Positions 1 to 11,719 are shown, counted from the first letter of the stretch. The stretch: DNA of 64,000 nucleotides from Heracleum sosnowskyi (GCA_030848705.1 CM061244.1:48959190-49023189); one strand, 5' to 3'. A program made the numbers and translations. The notes: generated by a model not told the origin, from the letters alone.

Positions 1-2338
1 GATGTGTCGAAAGCATATGACAGACTTGAATGGGCTTTTATCGAGTTTATGCATCAACAATTTGATTTCCCTCAGGTTTGGATAGATCGTATCATGAAAT
101 GTATTACATCAGTGTGTTATAGTTTTCTGCAGGAGGGGAAATTTTTTGGGAATGTGATACCCAAACGTGGAATAAGACAGGGTGATCCCATCTCCCCATA
201 CATATATATAATGTGTGCTGAAGGCTTGACGGGACTAATGCAGAGATATGAAGCTGATAATCTGATCCATGGCTGCAAAATTGCTCGAAGGGCTCCGTCT
301 GTAACTCATCTGCTTTTTGTAGACGATTGTTACTTCTTTTTTCGAGCAATAAAGAATGAGGCATGTATGGTGAAAGACATTCTACAGAAGTATCAACGAG
401 TATCCGGACAGATGATCAATATTGCTAAATCGAATGTCTGCTTTAGTCCAAACACTAAGTTGACAGATAGGGTCGAAGTGTGTGCAACTTTACAAGTTCA
501 AGAAACTGAAGCTCCAGGAAAATATCTTGGAATGCCTATGCGAATGAGTAGAAATAAAATGGAGGCATTCGGTTTTCTGGTAGATAAGGTACAACACAAG
601 CTGCATGGATGGATGAATAAAGATATATCTAGACAAGGTAAACTAAGTCTGTTATCATCAGCGACACAAGTTGTTCCCACTTTCTGGATGAATTTATTTC
701 TCATCCCGGCTGGTATCTGTGAAGAAATCGAGCGAAAGATGAATGGGTTTATGTGGGGAAGGGGACCAATGGGTAAATGAATTAAGTGGATGTCCTGGTC
801 GAAGTTGTGCATGCCGAAAAATTGTGGAGGACTAGGAGTAAGGGAGTTGAGAAAGTTTAATCTAGCTATGTTGACTAAACAGTGCTGGCGGCTGTTAAAC
901 CAAACAAATGGCCTTGTCACAGAGATAATCAAAGCTAGATATTACCCTAAAACATCCATTCTTGAAGCAAAACTGGGGACAAATCCGAGCTATATTTGGC
1001 GTAGCTTAATGGAAGCAATAGAAGTCCTAAAAAATGGGGTAAGAAGACAAATCGGTACTGGTGAGGAAACGAAGGTATGGCATATACCGTGGTTACCAGA
1101 TGTGGTAAACGGGTACATAACAACACCAATGCAGGAGCAATTACATGATATAAATGTTAAAAGTCTGATGGATAACACAGGTAAAAACTGGGATATTGAG
1201 GTGATTGAGGACTTGTTCAATAGCAGAGACGCTGAGTTAATAAAACGAATACCGATTCCTCTGGTTGATAAACAAGATGCATGGTTCTGGATTTTAGATG
1301 CTAAAGGAATGTTTACAGTGAAAAGTGCATATAGAAGGTTGCAAGGGGAGTTGGAGGTTACGCATAAAGTTTTGGCAGAAATTGTGGTCGCTAAAAATGC
1401 CAGGTAAAGTTACTCATTTTATATGGCGTGTATGCAAGGGATGTTTACCAACGGTAAATGCATTAGTTGTTAAAAGGGTGGTGCATCATAATCAATGTCC
1501 ATGGTGTTGGAGTTCAGCAGAAACAGATAACCATGTGCTATTTGAATGTAATTTTGCTCGTACGGTTTGGCATATGGTAGGACTACAACAGAAGGTTTGT
1601 ACAATGGCACAAGACACAGCTTTTGATGTTTTTCTTAGAATCTTTGAAACAAGTAGTAGGGAGCAGTGTGTGCATATGAGTATGTTGGCGCGGGCAATAT
1701 GGAACAGACGCAACAAATGGTTTTGGGAACGTGTCAATGGCTCTGCATTTGGAGTAAAAACTGCAGCTATGTCTTCTCTTACAGAGTGGCAAGAGGCTCA
1801 AAGGAAACATGCACAAATTGGGGATAAAACCTGGACGAAACCAATGGATGGATGGGTGAAACTCAATACTGATGCAGCTGTATTTCAAGATGGCAGTATT
1901 GGAGTTGGATGCATACTACGAGGTTCACAAGGACAGTTTCTGGGGGCTAGACATCGCAGAATTGTGGGGGCTTGGTCGCCAAGGGAAGCGGAAGCCATTG
2001 GTATGAAAGAAGCTTTGTCATGGGTGAAATCAACGCTGCATCATTGAATCAGATTCTCAGGTACTTGTGGATGCATGTAATGGACAGTCAGGAGAGGATG
2101 TTTTTGGAACCTTAGTTGGTGATTGTATTCAATTGTTAAAGCACATAAATTTGGTGCTAGTTAAGTTTATTTATCGTTCTGCGAATAAGGGGGCACATGC
2201 TTTAGCTCACGCCACTTATTCTATGTCAGGCGAACGGGAATGGGTTCATACCCCACCGGAGTTTATATCGTATGTACTCGAAAGAGATATGTTTTAAGCA
2301 TTGAAAACATGAAGTATTCAAAAAAATAAATAAATAAC
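1..2338 (+). mobile_element. LINE (non-LTR retrotransposon), 3' part, degenerate
   Basis: The window opens inside the reverse transcriptase of a plant LINE and runs through the zf-RVT and RNase H parts to an A-rich tail (run of A then TAAATAAATAA at about 2,320-2,338), the usual 3' end of such elements. There are no long terminal repeats. The 5' end lies outside the window, so length and target-site duplication cannot be judged. Confidence 0.85.
4..2297 (+). pseudogene. LINE ORF2 remnant: RT, zf-RVT, RNase H
   Basis: This is the C-terminal part of a LINE ORF2 polyprotein, which would copy the element's RNA at the target site. In order: RT palm with RQGDPISPYI (about 170-210) and the catalytic motif as LLFVDD (about 310-330); RT thumb; a zf-RVT zinc-binding region with CPWC and HVLFEC (about 1,495-1,545); and an RNase H fold starting at WVKLNTDAA (about 1,855) and ending near 2,297. 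The frame is broken three times: an in-frame TGA at 778-780, a frameshift near 1,330-1,400 just before the zf-RVT part, and another near 2,035-2,046 inside RNase H. It cannot make a full protein. The order and spacing of domains make the family call secure; the exact clade is not assigned. Confidence 0.88.
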
Positions 2339-3080
2339 TAGTTGGGATTAGATTCATTAATGATGAATATTCTTTAATTTATTAATTAATTGGTTGAGAA
2401 AATCGCGTTTCGCTGCGGCGTTATAAATAAATCATTCTTCCTTTAAATATGTTTTCCTTGTTAAGATTAAAATCTCAAATACCTATTTTACTTTCAATAG
2501 AACTTTTAATTATGTTTTTTTATAAATTCAAATTATTCTACTCCATAATTTTGAAAATCAATTCTACTTTCGATAAAATTTTTAATTATATATCTAACCT
2601 ATAAATTTAAACTAAATTCTTTTATAAATTCGAACATTTATTATAATTCAAATAAAATTTTTATTATGTGTCTTTCCGGTAAATTCGAAATATTCTCATC
2701 TATAAATTTGACACCTTTTATATTTTTCTACTTCTAATATGTAAAGGGATTTTTTTTGTAATTACAACAATTATTTATTCATACCTAATGAACTGTGTTT
2801 CTATTAAACATGTTTCGCTTGTTAAGATCGAAATCTCATTTTTAACATATTAAAAACTTTTCTTATATTATAGTTTTCTAATTGAATGTCTTTCTTGTAC
2901 GTACATTAGATTCTTTTTGACAGATTGTGCATTTGAAATTTGTTTCTTAACAAATTAAAAAAAATATTTTTTTGATTATATTGATGTTTTAACTTATTAC
3001 ATTTTTATAGTTTGAATATTTATGATGATCGGTGTCAAACTGTCAATGACTGAATGAAGTAGTAAACTGGGAATGTTACA
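2339..3080. repeat. A/T-rich dispersed repeat, no coding signal
   Basis: No gene is visible. From about 2,395 to 2,790 the DNA (GTTAAGATTAAAATCTCAAA, then repeated blocks of the type TATAAATTCGAA) resembles 6,588-7,150 and 25,420-25,985, so it is a copy of an interspersed family. No terminal inverted repeats or coding capacity were found. Confidence 0.55.
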
Positions 3081-4378
3081 GTGGTTTTGTATATTGCAGA
3101 TTACCCCTCTTTTTTCACTATAAAATTGTACTATGGTGGTCATTTTGAGAATCTGAACTCGAAGTTTGTGGGTTACAAGATATATTATTTTGATTTCTGT
3201 AATGTTGATTTGATGTCGATATTTGAAGTTGGTTCAATGGTGTCCGAGTGTATTGGTCGTAAGTCTGCAGGGATTGACTTACTAGTCATGACTGGTCTCA
3301 TATCTGTAAAATTTCTGTATGTTGAAGTGTTTGTTGTGCTTATAAGCACATAGCCTATAGGTATTGAGGGATTGCCAATTGGAAACACACAAACTGCACC
3401 ACCCTCAAGTCCAATTGTACTTCTGTCACAGGGCAAATAAAAAATCTGTAGGTTGTCATGTCACTTGGTCAGGAGGTCCAAGATTTTCGATAGTAACTTC
3501 TTCAGGAGGATATGAACTTGTAGTAGATATAACTGCAAAAACTTGTCACTGCAGAAAGTGGCAGCTTAGTGCAGTGCCATGTTTCCATGCAGTTGCATGT
3601 ATGAATTCAAGGGGGCTTGATTTAGAAGATGGACTACATAAGTGCTATACAGTTGCAATGTTTGAGAAGGTATATCTTCTTCATATCTTAGCTCATATTG
3701 ATCTCTTTAGTGACATTTTGTATGTCTAAATGTAATTTATTTTTAGGTTTATGCTCATATTGTTGAACTTATCAATGGGAGAGAAACATGGGCCAAAACT
3801 GCTTACACACAACCCCTGCCTCCCAATGTGAAACCTAGCACGGGTAGACCAAAAATGAAGAGGAATAAGAAGAATGATACACCGGCACTACCTGATGCAA
3901 CCAGTTTAAAAAGAGTGAAAACAAGCTTGAAATGTGGGAACTGTGATGCATGGGGACACAATCGTAGGACCTGCAAAACAAAGGTATAAATATGCACACA
4001 CTTAATTATGTATTACACTTAATTATGTATTACACAGTTTAAATGAGTTATGTTTTTTGCTATAGAAAAATGAAGAAAAAAGACCTGAACAAAATGAAGC
4101 AGAGGAAGGTGAGCAATATCAAAGGGCTGAAGAAAATCAACCAAATCAGGTTGAGCAGGAGCAAAGGCATGAGTTCAGTCCTGGTGCATCTCAGCCAACA
4201 ATTGAAGTGAATGATAGGCAGGGAGGTATCTTTGGCCCTTCACCTGGTAAACGAACAACTACTGCATGTGGAGTTGCTCCAAAAGCATGACAAAAGAAAA
4301 AGCAAACTGTGACAACAAGAGCTGAGATACTAAGGGCAAGGAGTGTGTGAGAGAGAAGAAGGCTACCCAGAGATATCA
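3081..4378 (+). pseudogene. MULE transposase remnant (internally deleted)
   Basis: Pieces of a Mutator-like transposase gene in order. An N-terminal block at 3,081-3,353 (KLYYGGHF, YFDFCNVD, FEVGSMV) corresponds to the N-terminal block of the MULE at 27.5-33.0 kb (HYGGVF, YVDNCDVDEMSYLEIGNML). A SWIM zinc finger follows at about 3,445-3,670 (CHCRKWQ, then CFHAVAC). After a GT..AG-like gap comes an exon with a zinc knuckle CGNCDAWGHNRRTC (about 3,748-3,987), then a Q/E-rich tail exon (about 4,066-4,290). The whole DDE catalytic core that should lie between the first block and the SWIM finger is missing and the join at 3,350-3,370 is out of frame, so this is a dead deletion derivative. Its terminal repeats were not found. 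Confidence 0.75.
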
Positions 4379-4390
4379 TGACTGAACCAA

Positions 4391-5076
4391 ATTATGTAAA
4401 AAACTAGTCTTATGTTAAGAATTATTATTTTGCACAAGGGCTGCTGTTTTTGGTAGAATTTTGAGAACTAGTCTTATGTTTGGCAATTTAAACAGCCTCT
4501 TGTATGGTTGCAAATTATTATCTTATGATTGCACTTTATTATCTACTATCTTTTTTTCATTTTTTAGCATCATATACCACTGGTCTAGTTTATAAATGTT
4601 TCTAGGTCGAAAATCTAGTTTGTAAATGTTAGATTTACAGTATATGCGCCTTATATTATGACTATGATTAAAAAAACCGATTTTACCCCTGCTATGTTAA
4701 TCCCGTTAGTGGGGAATTAACGGGAGCCACTTTTATAAAAAGCGGAATCAAACTCTGGCCATTAAAATGAGGATTTGAAAGTTGAGCCACTTTTTTGAAA
4801 ATCGGTGTAAAGTACTACCACAATTATGCAATTTACTCTAAAAAAATTCATAAATGCTTTGATAGATCTCAATAAATACGAATTCTTATCGATCGAGACG
4901 ATATTAAAGAAATTACTTAATCTTATATATATTCATTAATCACCAATTTTACTTGTATTATGTTTATGTATGCTCTTAGTTATTACAGAGTAATTTTTAA
5001 AAGAGAAAAATACTCTTATGTGCTTAGAAAATTACCTGAGTATCAAACCTCTGGTGGATGCTCTTTCACGACCAAA
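4391..5076. other. Non-coding stretch beside the MULE remnant
   Basis: No gene recognised. The block at 4,670-4,810 (two GAGCCACTTTT-type segments and AATTAACGGGAG) may be the terminal part of the MULE remnant or a separate small repeat; no matching left end was identified. Confidence 0.3.
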
Positions 5077-5078
5077 TA

Positions 5079-6008
5079 CAGTTAAACCTCTTTAAAGTAA
5101 TACCCTTAGGACCGGGAAAAATATTACTTTACCGAATTTATTATTTTATCGATATAATAATATTTTATTACTTTATTGATAAAGTAATATTTTATTACTT
5201 TACCGAATTTTTATGTTTACGCATTACAATACATTATGTTTAAAAACAAGAATCAATCACATGCAATGTATTTTGAATGATGTTAGTATTGCTAACATGG
5301 CTTGGAATATTGATGTGAAAACAACCACAATTGCAAATTGTTTTCGGCATTGCAAGATTCGTTCAGAAGAAAATGATGAACATGAATTTAGTGAAATAAA
5401 TGAAGGTATCGAAGGATTAAATGAAGCTATCTCTAATTTACGATATAGAAATGTGATGAATGTTGAACATCTCTTAAATTATCCAAGCGAGAATGATGTG
5501 GTTATGGAATCACCTACGGATGAAGAAATCATTAAGTCGGTAATGAACATTGATAAAGGAATTGATCCTGAACCGGACGATAACAATGTCATCCCAAGCG
5601 TGTCATCAAAGGAAGCATTTCAAGCAATCAACACTTTGAACAATTACTTGTTACAACACGAGCAAAACATACCAGGAGTTATTTATGCTTTACATAAAGT
5701 CAAGGATGAGGTTAATTTTGGCTTTGGTGGAAAGAAGAAACAAGCTACTACTATATATTCATATTTTAAAAAGAATTAAATTTTGTAACTCATATACATT
5801 ATATATATATATATGTATATATATATATAATTTTGGAATTATTACTTTACATATTAGTTGGGCCCTTAATGACTTTCTAATTTTTTGTTATGTTATGCTT
5901 TTAGCGAGAATATTACTTTACAACATTGACCCAAGTTGGGACCGACGAAATTTATTACTTAAGCGAGGTTATTACTTTATCGGATATTACTTAATCGAGG
6001 TTTAATTG
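5079..6008 (+). mobile_element. Pogo/Tigger-type Tc1-mariner deletion derivative (930 bp)
   Basis: The ends are inverted repeats: CAGTTAAACCTC at 5,079-5,090 against GAGGTTTAATTG at 5,997-6,008, with further subterminal similarity (AGTAATA / TATTACTT). The dinucleotide TA flanks both ends (5,077-5,078 and 6,009-6,010), the TA duplication typical of Tc1/mariner. Short TATTACTTTA motifs recur near both ends. Only the C-terminal part of a transposase remains. Its 3' end is repeated at 24,544-24,814, at the start of duplication unit B. Confidence 0.82.
5213..5779 (+). pseudogene. C-terminal piece of pogo/CENP-B-like transposase
   Basis: The open frame of 188 codons begins at an ATG at 5,213, but only the part after about residue 25 looks like protein: NMAWNIDVKTTTIANCFRHC, an acidic stretch, then EAFQAINTLNNYLLQHEQ and a lysine-rich end FKKN. 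This is the usual C-terminal tail of plant pogo/jerky-like DDE transposases, after the DDE domain. The CENP-B-type helix-turn-helix and the catalytic domain are absent, so the piece cannot transpose by itself. It sits between the element's intact TIRs, so the element may still be mobilised in trans (inference). Confidence 0.65.
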
Positions 6009-7653
6009 TAGAATGTTGAAGGAGAAAAGCGGGGATGCTAAAATATTTGACTAAAACCTGAAAATACTTTCGAATTGGTTGTATTGTGCCAAAAAAAGAA
6101 AAAACAAATACACTGCGGAAACGAATGCCACACTTGTGTTGGGCAGTCATGACTCATGAACGAGATAGAGAACGATATATAATATGTTACACATGAGTAC
6201 ATGACCATGCATTAAATCAATCATCATTCATTTAGAAGACAAAGATGAATTACTATAACACAATATTGATGAAACAGATGCAATATCACCTACGGCAGGT
6301 AGAAATTCAAGCAAATACAAGTCGGAAGCCAAGATCATCATATGCTTGTACCTATATTTGTTCGTAGCATGCAAATTTATAATTAAGCTTTTAATTATAT
6401 CTTACAAAAACCTATTTTATTTTTCGGTAGAACTCTTCTCCTTTATAATTTCGAACACCTATTCTAATTCTAATATGTTAAAGGATATTTTTTTAATATG
6501 TTAAAATTCTAGAAAATTAGAAAAATAGATTGAGACGATCTTAGAGACGTCACCTCACCTCCCGCGTATCCTCCTTTATATATAAATAGTTGGGAAAACC
6601 GCGCTTCATGACGGCATTATAAATTATTTTTTAAAAACTCAATCAATAAAATTAAAATAATTACCCGTTCCTCCCTAATAAGTCGTCCTCCCGTGAAACA
6701 CGATTTTCTTGTTAAGATTGAAATACCAAATTTATTATATTGAATACTCGTCTTATATATTAATTTTTATGTTAACATACTTCTTTCTAATAAGCCGCTC
6801 TCCTGTATAAATTCGCACTCCTATTTTAATTCCGTTACTTATAACTTTTAATTTTGTCTTACAAATACCTATGTTACTTGTAATAAAACTTTTAATTATA
6901 TGTGTTTCTTATAAATTCGAATTTTTGTACTCTATAAATTTGAAAATCTACTCTACTTTCGATAAAACTTTTAATTAATTGTCTAATCTATAAATTTGAA
7001 CTATTCTCCTTAACAAATTCAAACACGTATTATACTTTAAATATAATTTTTATTTATGTGTCTTCCCTATAAATTCAACTGTTCTCCTCTGTAAATTCGA
7101 ACACATTTTCTACTTTTAATATGTTAAAGATTTTTTTTTAAAAATTACAACAATTACTCAATTTTCTCTAAAAAGTTGAAACATGTTACCTTTTCTTTTT
7201 CTTTCTTAATAAACCCCTCCGTTTCCAAAAATATCACGTTAAATGCCTTATTTATTTAAAACATAGTTTAATACTTTTAATTATTTAAAAAAGTTTACCT
7301 AATTTAACATGCCAACTTATTTTTTTTTTACAAATACAATTAATAAAATATCAAAAAATGAATAATAAAATAAAAATTATTAAAAATAATTCATGCATCG
7401 CATAGGTTTTAAGCTAGTACTATATTATTAAAGATGAAACATTAAAAGTTTGGTCGGTATTGTATCTGTTTTTTGGTACTTCGTGATTTTAATTAATTAC
7501 CCTTGCTTATCTATAAAAAAGTACTATACAATAAGACATATTTATAACTAATTACCTTTTTCAGCTAAAACATATTATCTTTTCTATTTTTTCTAACAAA
7601 ATCTCCTTTTTTCCAAAAATATCACGGACAATTTCCTTTTTTAACTAAAACAT
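6009..7653. repeat. A/T-rich interspersed repeats (unit A)
   Basis: No gene found. 6,588-7,150 is a copy of the same family as 2,395-2,790. From about 7,200 the DNA is built of diverged repeats of the type AAATATCACG..TTAAATG. A Helitron-like 3' terminus (degenerate hairpin ATGCATCGCAT then TTTTAAGCTAGT) lies at 7,391-7,418 and a new repeat of the same family starts near 7,429. Unit B has the same segment at 24,815-26,495. Confidence 0.6.
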
Positions 7654-7658
7654 GTTAC

Positions 7659-8164
7659 TGTTATGGATTAAAAAACGTACCATGTAAATTAAATGCTAGG
7701 GTTTATGAGCGTTCAAGCTTTTATGACTGCTCTTGTGTTTCGGGACTAAATCGGTCCTCACAAGATGCCTACGTATCTCTGCTGTATAGAGAATCAAGTC
7801 AATAAAACGTAGTTCTAGAATGAAGGACGAGGGTCCTTATATAGGCGTCAGGAGCCTTGTATTTAGAGTATGTTTAGGAGACTTAATGGACAAGTCTCGT
7901 TATTGATAACTGATAAGGAGTGTTTTGCTTGGCAGACAAGTATTATCCTCATATGATAAGTGTTGTGACTCATCGTAATATTTGATTGGGATTCTGAATC
8001 CTTTTATGAAGATATTGTCATATTTGGACTCTTTTATGAGCTGTATAATTTCCTTATTTATTAATTACGAAATTAATAAATAATCAGGGATTTGGGCATT
8101 AAATATCGAGCCCTTTCATTGGACCGTCAATTATATTTCTATAATTACTTTTCTGTCCATATCA
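7659..8164 (-). repeat. 3' LTR of the Tat element (506 bp)
   Basis: Begins TGTTATGG and ends CCATATCA on the plus strand; nearly identical to 17,426-17,931. A minus-strand TATA-like box (TATATAAGG read on the minus strand, around 7,836-7,844) lies inside. Confidence 0.96.
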
Positions 8165-8176
8165 TTTGCCCCCCAG
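8165..8176 (-). other. Polypurine tract of the Tat element
   Basis: Read on the minus strand this is CTGGGGGGCAAA directly before the 3' LTR, the expected primer site for plus-strand DNA synthesis. It fixes the element's orientation as minus. Confidence 0.9.
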
Positions 8177-8350
8177 TTTCTGGGAAAACTTTTTAAGCTT
8201 TCGTAGAAATTATATTGACCTTTCTCGAGGTTTTTTGTAGAAGTTATAATCGCCATTTTTCGAGATTAGAGATCTTATTTTCCACGAACTTTTGCTCCAC
8301 TTTCCTGGAAAATAATTAATAACAATTATTTTTCCTTTATTTATGTGTCC

Positions 8351-9080
8351 AGGGCGTGCATACCCCCGCCCAGGAGACATCCTAGGTTGCCACGCCTAGG
8401 AACAATGTCTCCTGGGCGTGGGTTTTTGAAAGAATGGCTCAAAGAGCTTCTGGGCGTGCATACCCCCGCCCAGGAGACGTCCTAGGTTGCCACGCCTAGG
8501 AACTATGTCTCCTGGGCGTGGGTTTTTGAAAGAATGGCTCAAAGAGCTTCTGGGCGTGCATACCCCCGCCCAGGAGACATCCTAGGTTGCCACGCCTAGG
8601 AACAATGTCTCCTGGGCGTGGGTTTTTGAAAGAATGGCTCAAAGAGCTTCTGGGCGTGCATACCCCCGCCCAGGAGACATCCTAGGTTGCCACGCCTAGG
8701 AACAATGTCTCCTGGGCGTGGGTTTTTGAGGCCCTTCCTTAATAAGTTTCTTGGCGTTGGTATCCCCGCCTAAGAGACATTCTAGGTTGCCACGCCTAGA
8801 AACTATGTCTCCTGGGCGTGCTTTTTAGAAGCTTTCCTTAATAAGTTTCTTGGCGTTGGTATCCCCGCCTAAGAGACATTCTAGGTTGCCACGCCTAGAA
8901 ACTATGTCTCCTGGGCGTGCTTTTTTTAGAAGCTTTCCTTAATAAGTTTCTTGGCGTTGGTATCCCCGCCTAAGAGACATTCTAGGTTGCCACGCCTAGA
9001 AACTATGTCTCCTGGGCGTGGGTCTTAGAGGCCCTGCCTTAATTATTTTCTTGACGTTGGTATGAACGCCAAGGGAACAT
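8351..9080. repeat. Hairpin-forming ~100-bp tandem repeat in the element's 3' region
   Basis: Seven to eight units with period 99-101 bp. Four close units start at 8,352, 8,452, 8,552 and 8,652 (GGGCGTGCATACCCCCGCCC). Three to four variant units follow (TGGCGTTGGTATCCCCGCC at 8,752, 8,851, 8,952; last degenerate at 9,052). Each unit is an imperfect inverted repeat: arm GCCCAGGAGACAT, inner CCTAGG, loop TTGCCACG, inner CCTAGG, arm ATGTCTCCTGGGC. The block is G+C-rich compared with its surroundings. It lies between the polypurine tract and the promoter of the antisense ORF. Confidence 0.93.
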
Positions 9081-9370
9081 TGAACATAAGTTTTTCGAAA
9101 TTGGGCCTTGTGTCGGGTCTTTTTCCTTTGTTTGGTTAATATTTAAACCATACATATTTTTATATGTTGAATGTTCTAGATTCTTCTAGAACTTCCAATT
9201 CAAATTTATTTGGGCTTCCCGCCTAGCGATTCTCCAGGTTCTTCTAGAACTTGCAATTCAAATTTTGAATTTATTTGGGCTTCCCGCCTATGATAGGCCC
9301 AATGACCTGTTCCAGGTCCAGATACTGTCTATAGGCGGTTCATTGGAACGTTGTCACCGGCTATTACTTC

Positions 9371-9377
9371 TATAAAT
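9371..9377 (+). promoter_or_regulatory. Probable TATA box of the antisense gene
   Basis: TATAAAT in the context CTTCTATAAATTGAG, about 200 bp before the first plausible ATG (9,582) of the plus-strand ORF inside the minus-strand retrotransposon. The position fits a start of transcription near 9,400. This is a sequence match only. Confidence 0.5.
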
Positions 9378-9581
9378 TGAGTGGAGTAGAACTTCCATTT
9401 TCCACACTTCAAAATCATTCTACTAAATTTTCTCAGAAACTTTCCTTAGAAAAGCTCTGCTAGGGTTCCGTGGTAAAGCGATTTCCGGCATTCAAGCCAC
9501 CGTGCATTTTCCAGTTTCCGTTTCAATCTTCATCTTCTCCACCAAGTTTTCTGGGTTCAGGCATTCTTCGGAAGGATTTTA

Positions 9582-11440
9582 ATGGCGGATTCAAGCTCAT
9601 CTCAATCCCAGTTATCTCAACCTTCTCGCCCTGCCAGAGCAAATCGAGGTAATCCACCTCCAAAATCTCTAGTTCATGCAAATGTTTTTTCCCTTGGATT
9701 TACTTTCTGATTTTGGGGATGCTTTCCCAAATCTTCTTCATTTAGAGGCCCATAATATTCCTTCTAAATACAAACAGAGTAGAGTTGATGATATTTCCGT
9801 TCTTTTCGGCATAAAGGCCCCTTATAGGGCCGTAGCTCCTGGCCCAAATGATAGGGCCTGTTATCCTAAGCCTGGGGCCATTAGGATGTACAAGGAAACT
9901 TTTCATTCTGGCTTTCGCCTTCCTCCTCACCCGTTTGTTCTTCATTTATTAGCTGAGGTCAAAATCTGTCCCACACAATTAATGCCCAATGGGTGGAGAT
10001 TCATATACTGCTTCTTGGCCCAATGCATGAAACATAGGGTAGAACCTAATGTATCCGTATTTAGATATCTCTTTAAATTTGTAAATGCTCCAGATGATAT
10101 AGGTTGGGTTAAGATTCAATATCGAACCTTAAACCGTAGTTGCTTCGTTTCTGGTTCTTCTCCCGACTCTCTTCCTTCGTGGAAAAAAGAGTGGTTTTAT
10201 ATTTACTTAGATGGGGATGATTGGAACAATTATTTTTGTCCTAACTTCACAAGGGCTACGGATGGTTCTTTAAGGTCCCTCAAATTAGGGGTAGATGATC
10301 TTGCGGCAATTCAACTCCTGACGGATGATTGCTTGCATCATTGCAATCTCCTAATTTCTGAGGATAACCTTCAAGCTATGGGGCTTAGCACCCTTGAGCC
10401 TCGGGGTACATAACTTAACTTTCTTTCTTTTATTCTTTGTTGTCATATAATATGATTGTAACGCTTGTTTTTTCTTTCCAGCCAAAACTTCCTTGAATGC
10501 TATTTTCAAGAGGAGGGAGGATCACGCCTCTAAGGCGGTGATCGTGGAGATAGATAGGCCTTCCAAGCGGAAGAAAGCCGTTGATGGATCCCCTGCTGTG
10601 GAGAAAGTGCCTGCTTTTTTGGCTGAGCGGCCTGTACTTGTTGACGAGGATCCCAACCCATTTGTGGTAAAATGGGGTTTGCTTAACAGGGATACCGTAG
10701 TTGGTGATTCCGGGGCTGCGGCAGAGTGGTCTAGGAATGTGGTCACTCCACGGGACGTGGCCCATGTCGTGGAATCCTCGGAGGACCTTCAGATTGAGCT
10801 TCTTGGGGCCCAAGCCCTTGCTTCTGTAAGTAATTTTCACTTTTGTTTAATCCTTCTTTTAATTGTTCATTTTAAAATATATGCCTTTGTTTTATAGGCT
10901 AACACCTATCACCAAGCTGCCCTTCACAACTTGAAGGCAGTTCGAGCTGAAAAGCTGATTGCTGAGAGGGACATGGACAGATATTTTGCTTCCTCTACCT
11001 CGAACTTTGAGATGTTTAGAGGAGTCGAGAGGGAGCTTGTAGATGAGAAGGAGAGGGTTAGGCAGCTGGAGGCCCAACTCCAAAGAGGTCGTGAGGATGT
11101 TATTGCTGAGTACAGAGCATCTAAGGAGTTTGATGATCTCCTTAATGCTGAGTATGATGCTAACTTTCCTAGCACTTTCAAGGATTGTTGGGAATCCATC
11201 ATTGAAGAGCTGGGAACGAAGATCGAAGGAGTGTCTTTGGATAAGTTCCCCGTTCCTGATTTATCTGGGGCATCCAAGGACACTATCATGGATACTGCCA
11301 TCCCCATTTCTCAGCCCATTGATGATTCTGAGCTCTTTCTGGATTCTGAGCCAGTTAGAGATGGAGATTTGGGTGATGCTGCTAAGGATGATGTTCCCCT
11401 TAACTTAGAGGAGGAGATTCCTCAGGATGATATAGCATAG
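9582..11440 (+). pseudogene. Antisense extra ORF of the Tat element (plant gypsy-type transposon protein), spliced
   Basis: A gene on the strand opposite to gag-pol, between integrase and 3' LTR. ATG at 9,582 opens a Ser/Gln-rich start that stops near 9,709; the conserved domain lies in another frame (9,676-10,413: SDFGDAFPNLLHLEAHNIPS, then FRLPPHPFVLHLL and PNGWRFIYCF), so one frameshift separates them unless translation starts at 9,676. The domain resembles the Pfam family 'putative gypsy type transposon' (Transposase_28). Two introns fit GT..AG: about 10,407-10,481 and 10,825-10,898. The last exon (to 11,440) is a coiled-coil-like stretch (ERELVDEKERVRQLEAQLQR) with an acidic C-terminus. 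Such extra ORFs, often antisense, are known in Tat-lineage elements; their function is unknown. Confidence 0.7.
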
Positions 11441-11719
11441 GTTGGCCCTGCGTGGCTTTTATCTTTATTTATGTTCTTTTCTGAACTTACCCTTCGGGGT
11501 TTTAACTTAACTTTCTTAGTAAGTCTATTTTAGCTTTTCTTGATTTTGCATGCTTAGTCCACATGTCTATCATGATGCATTGCATATATAATGAAATCAT
11601 AAGAATATGGAATTCATAACTTTAAAAATGGGATCAACCCTTACATAAAACTCAAGTTTAAAAACTTGGATTGGTTTCGTCGAACCTTATTTCTAGTAGT
11701 GAATCCACTTGGGAAACAC

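Noticed and set aside
1325..2297. A host RNase H-like gene
   Set aside because: It is continuous with LINE RT and zf-RVT upstream, in the normal ORF2 order, so it is the LINE tail.
5058..5243. 61-codon frame rich in Ile/Tyr/Phe near the pogo left end
   Set aside because: It is the translation of the TATTACTTTA-type subterminal repeats, not a protein.
8351..9080. CRISPR-like array
   Set aside because: Units are contiguous with no unique spacers, within a plant retrotransposon; this is a tandem minisatellite.
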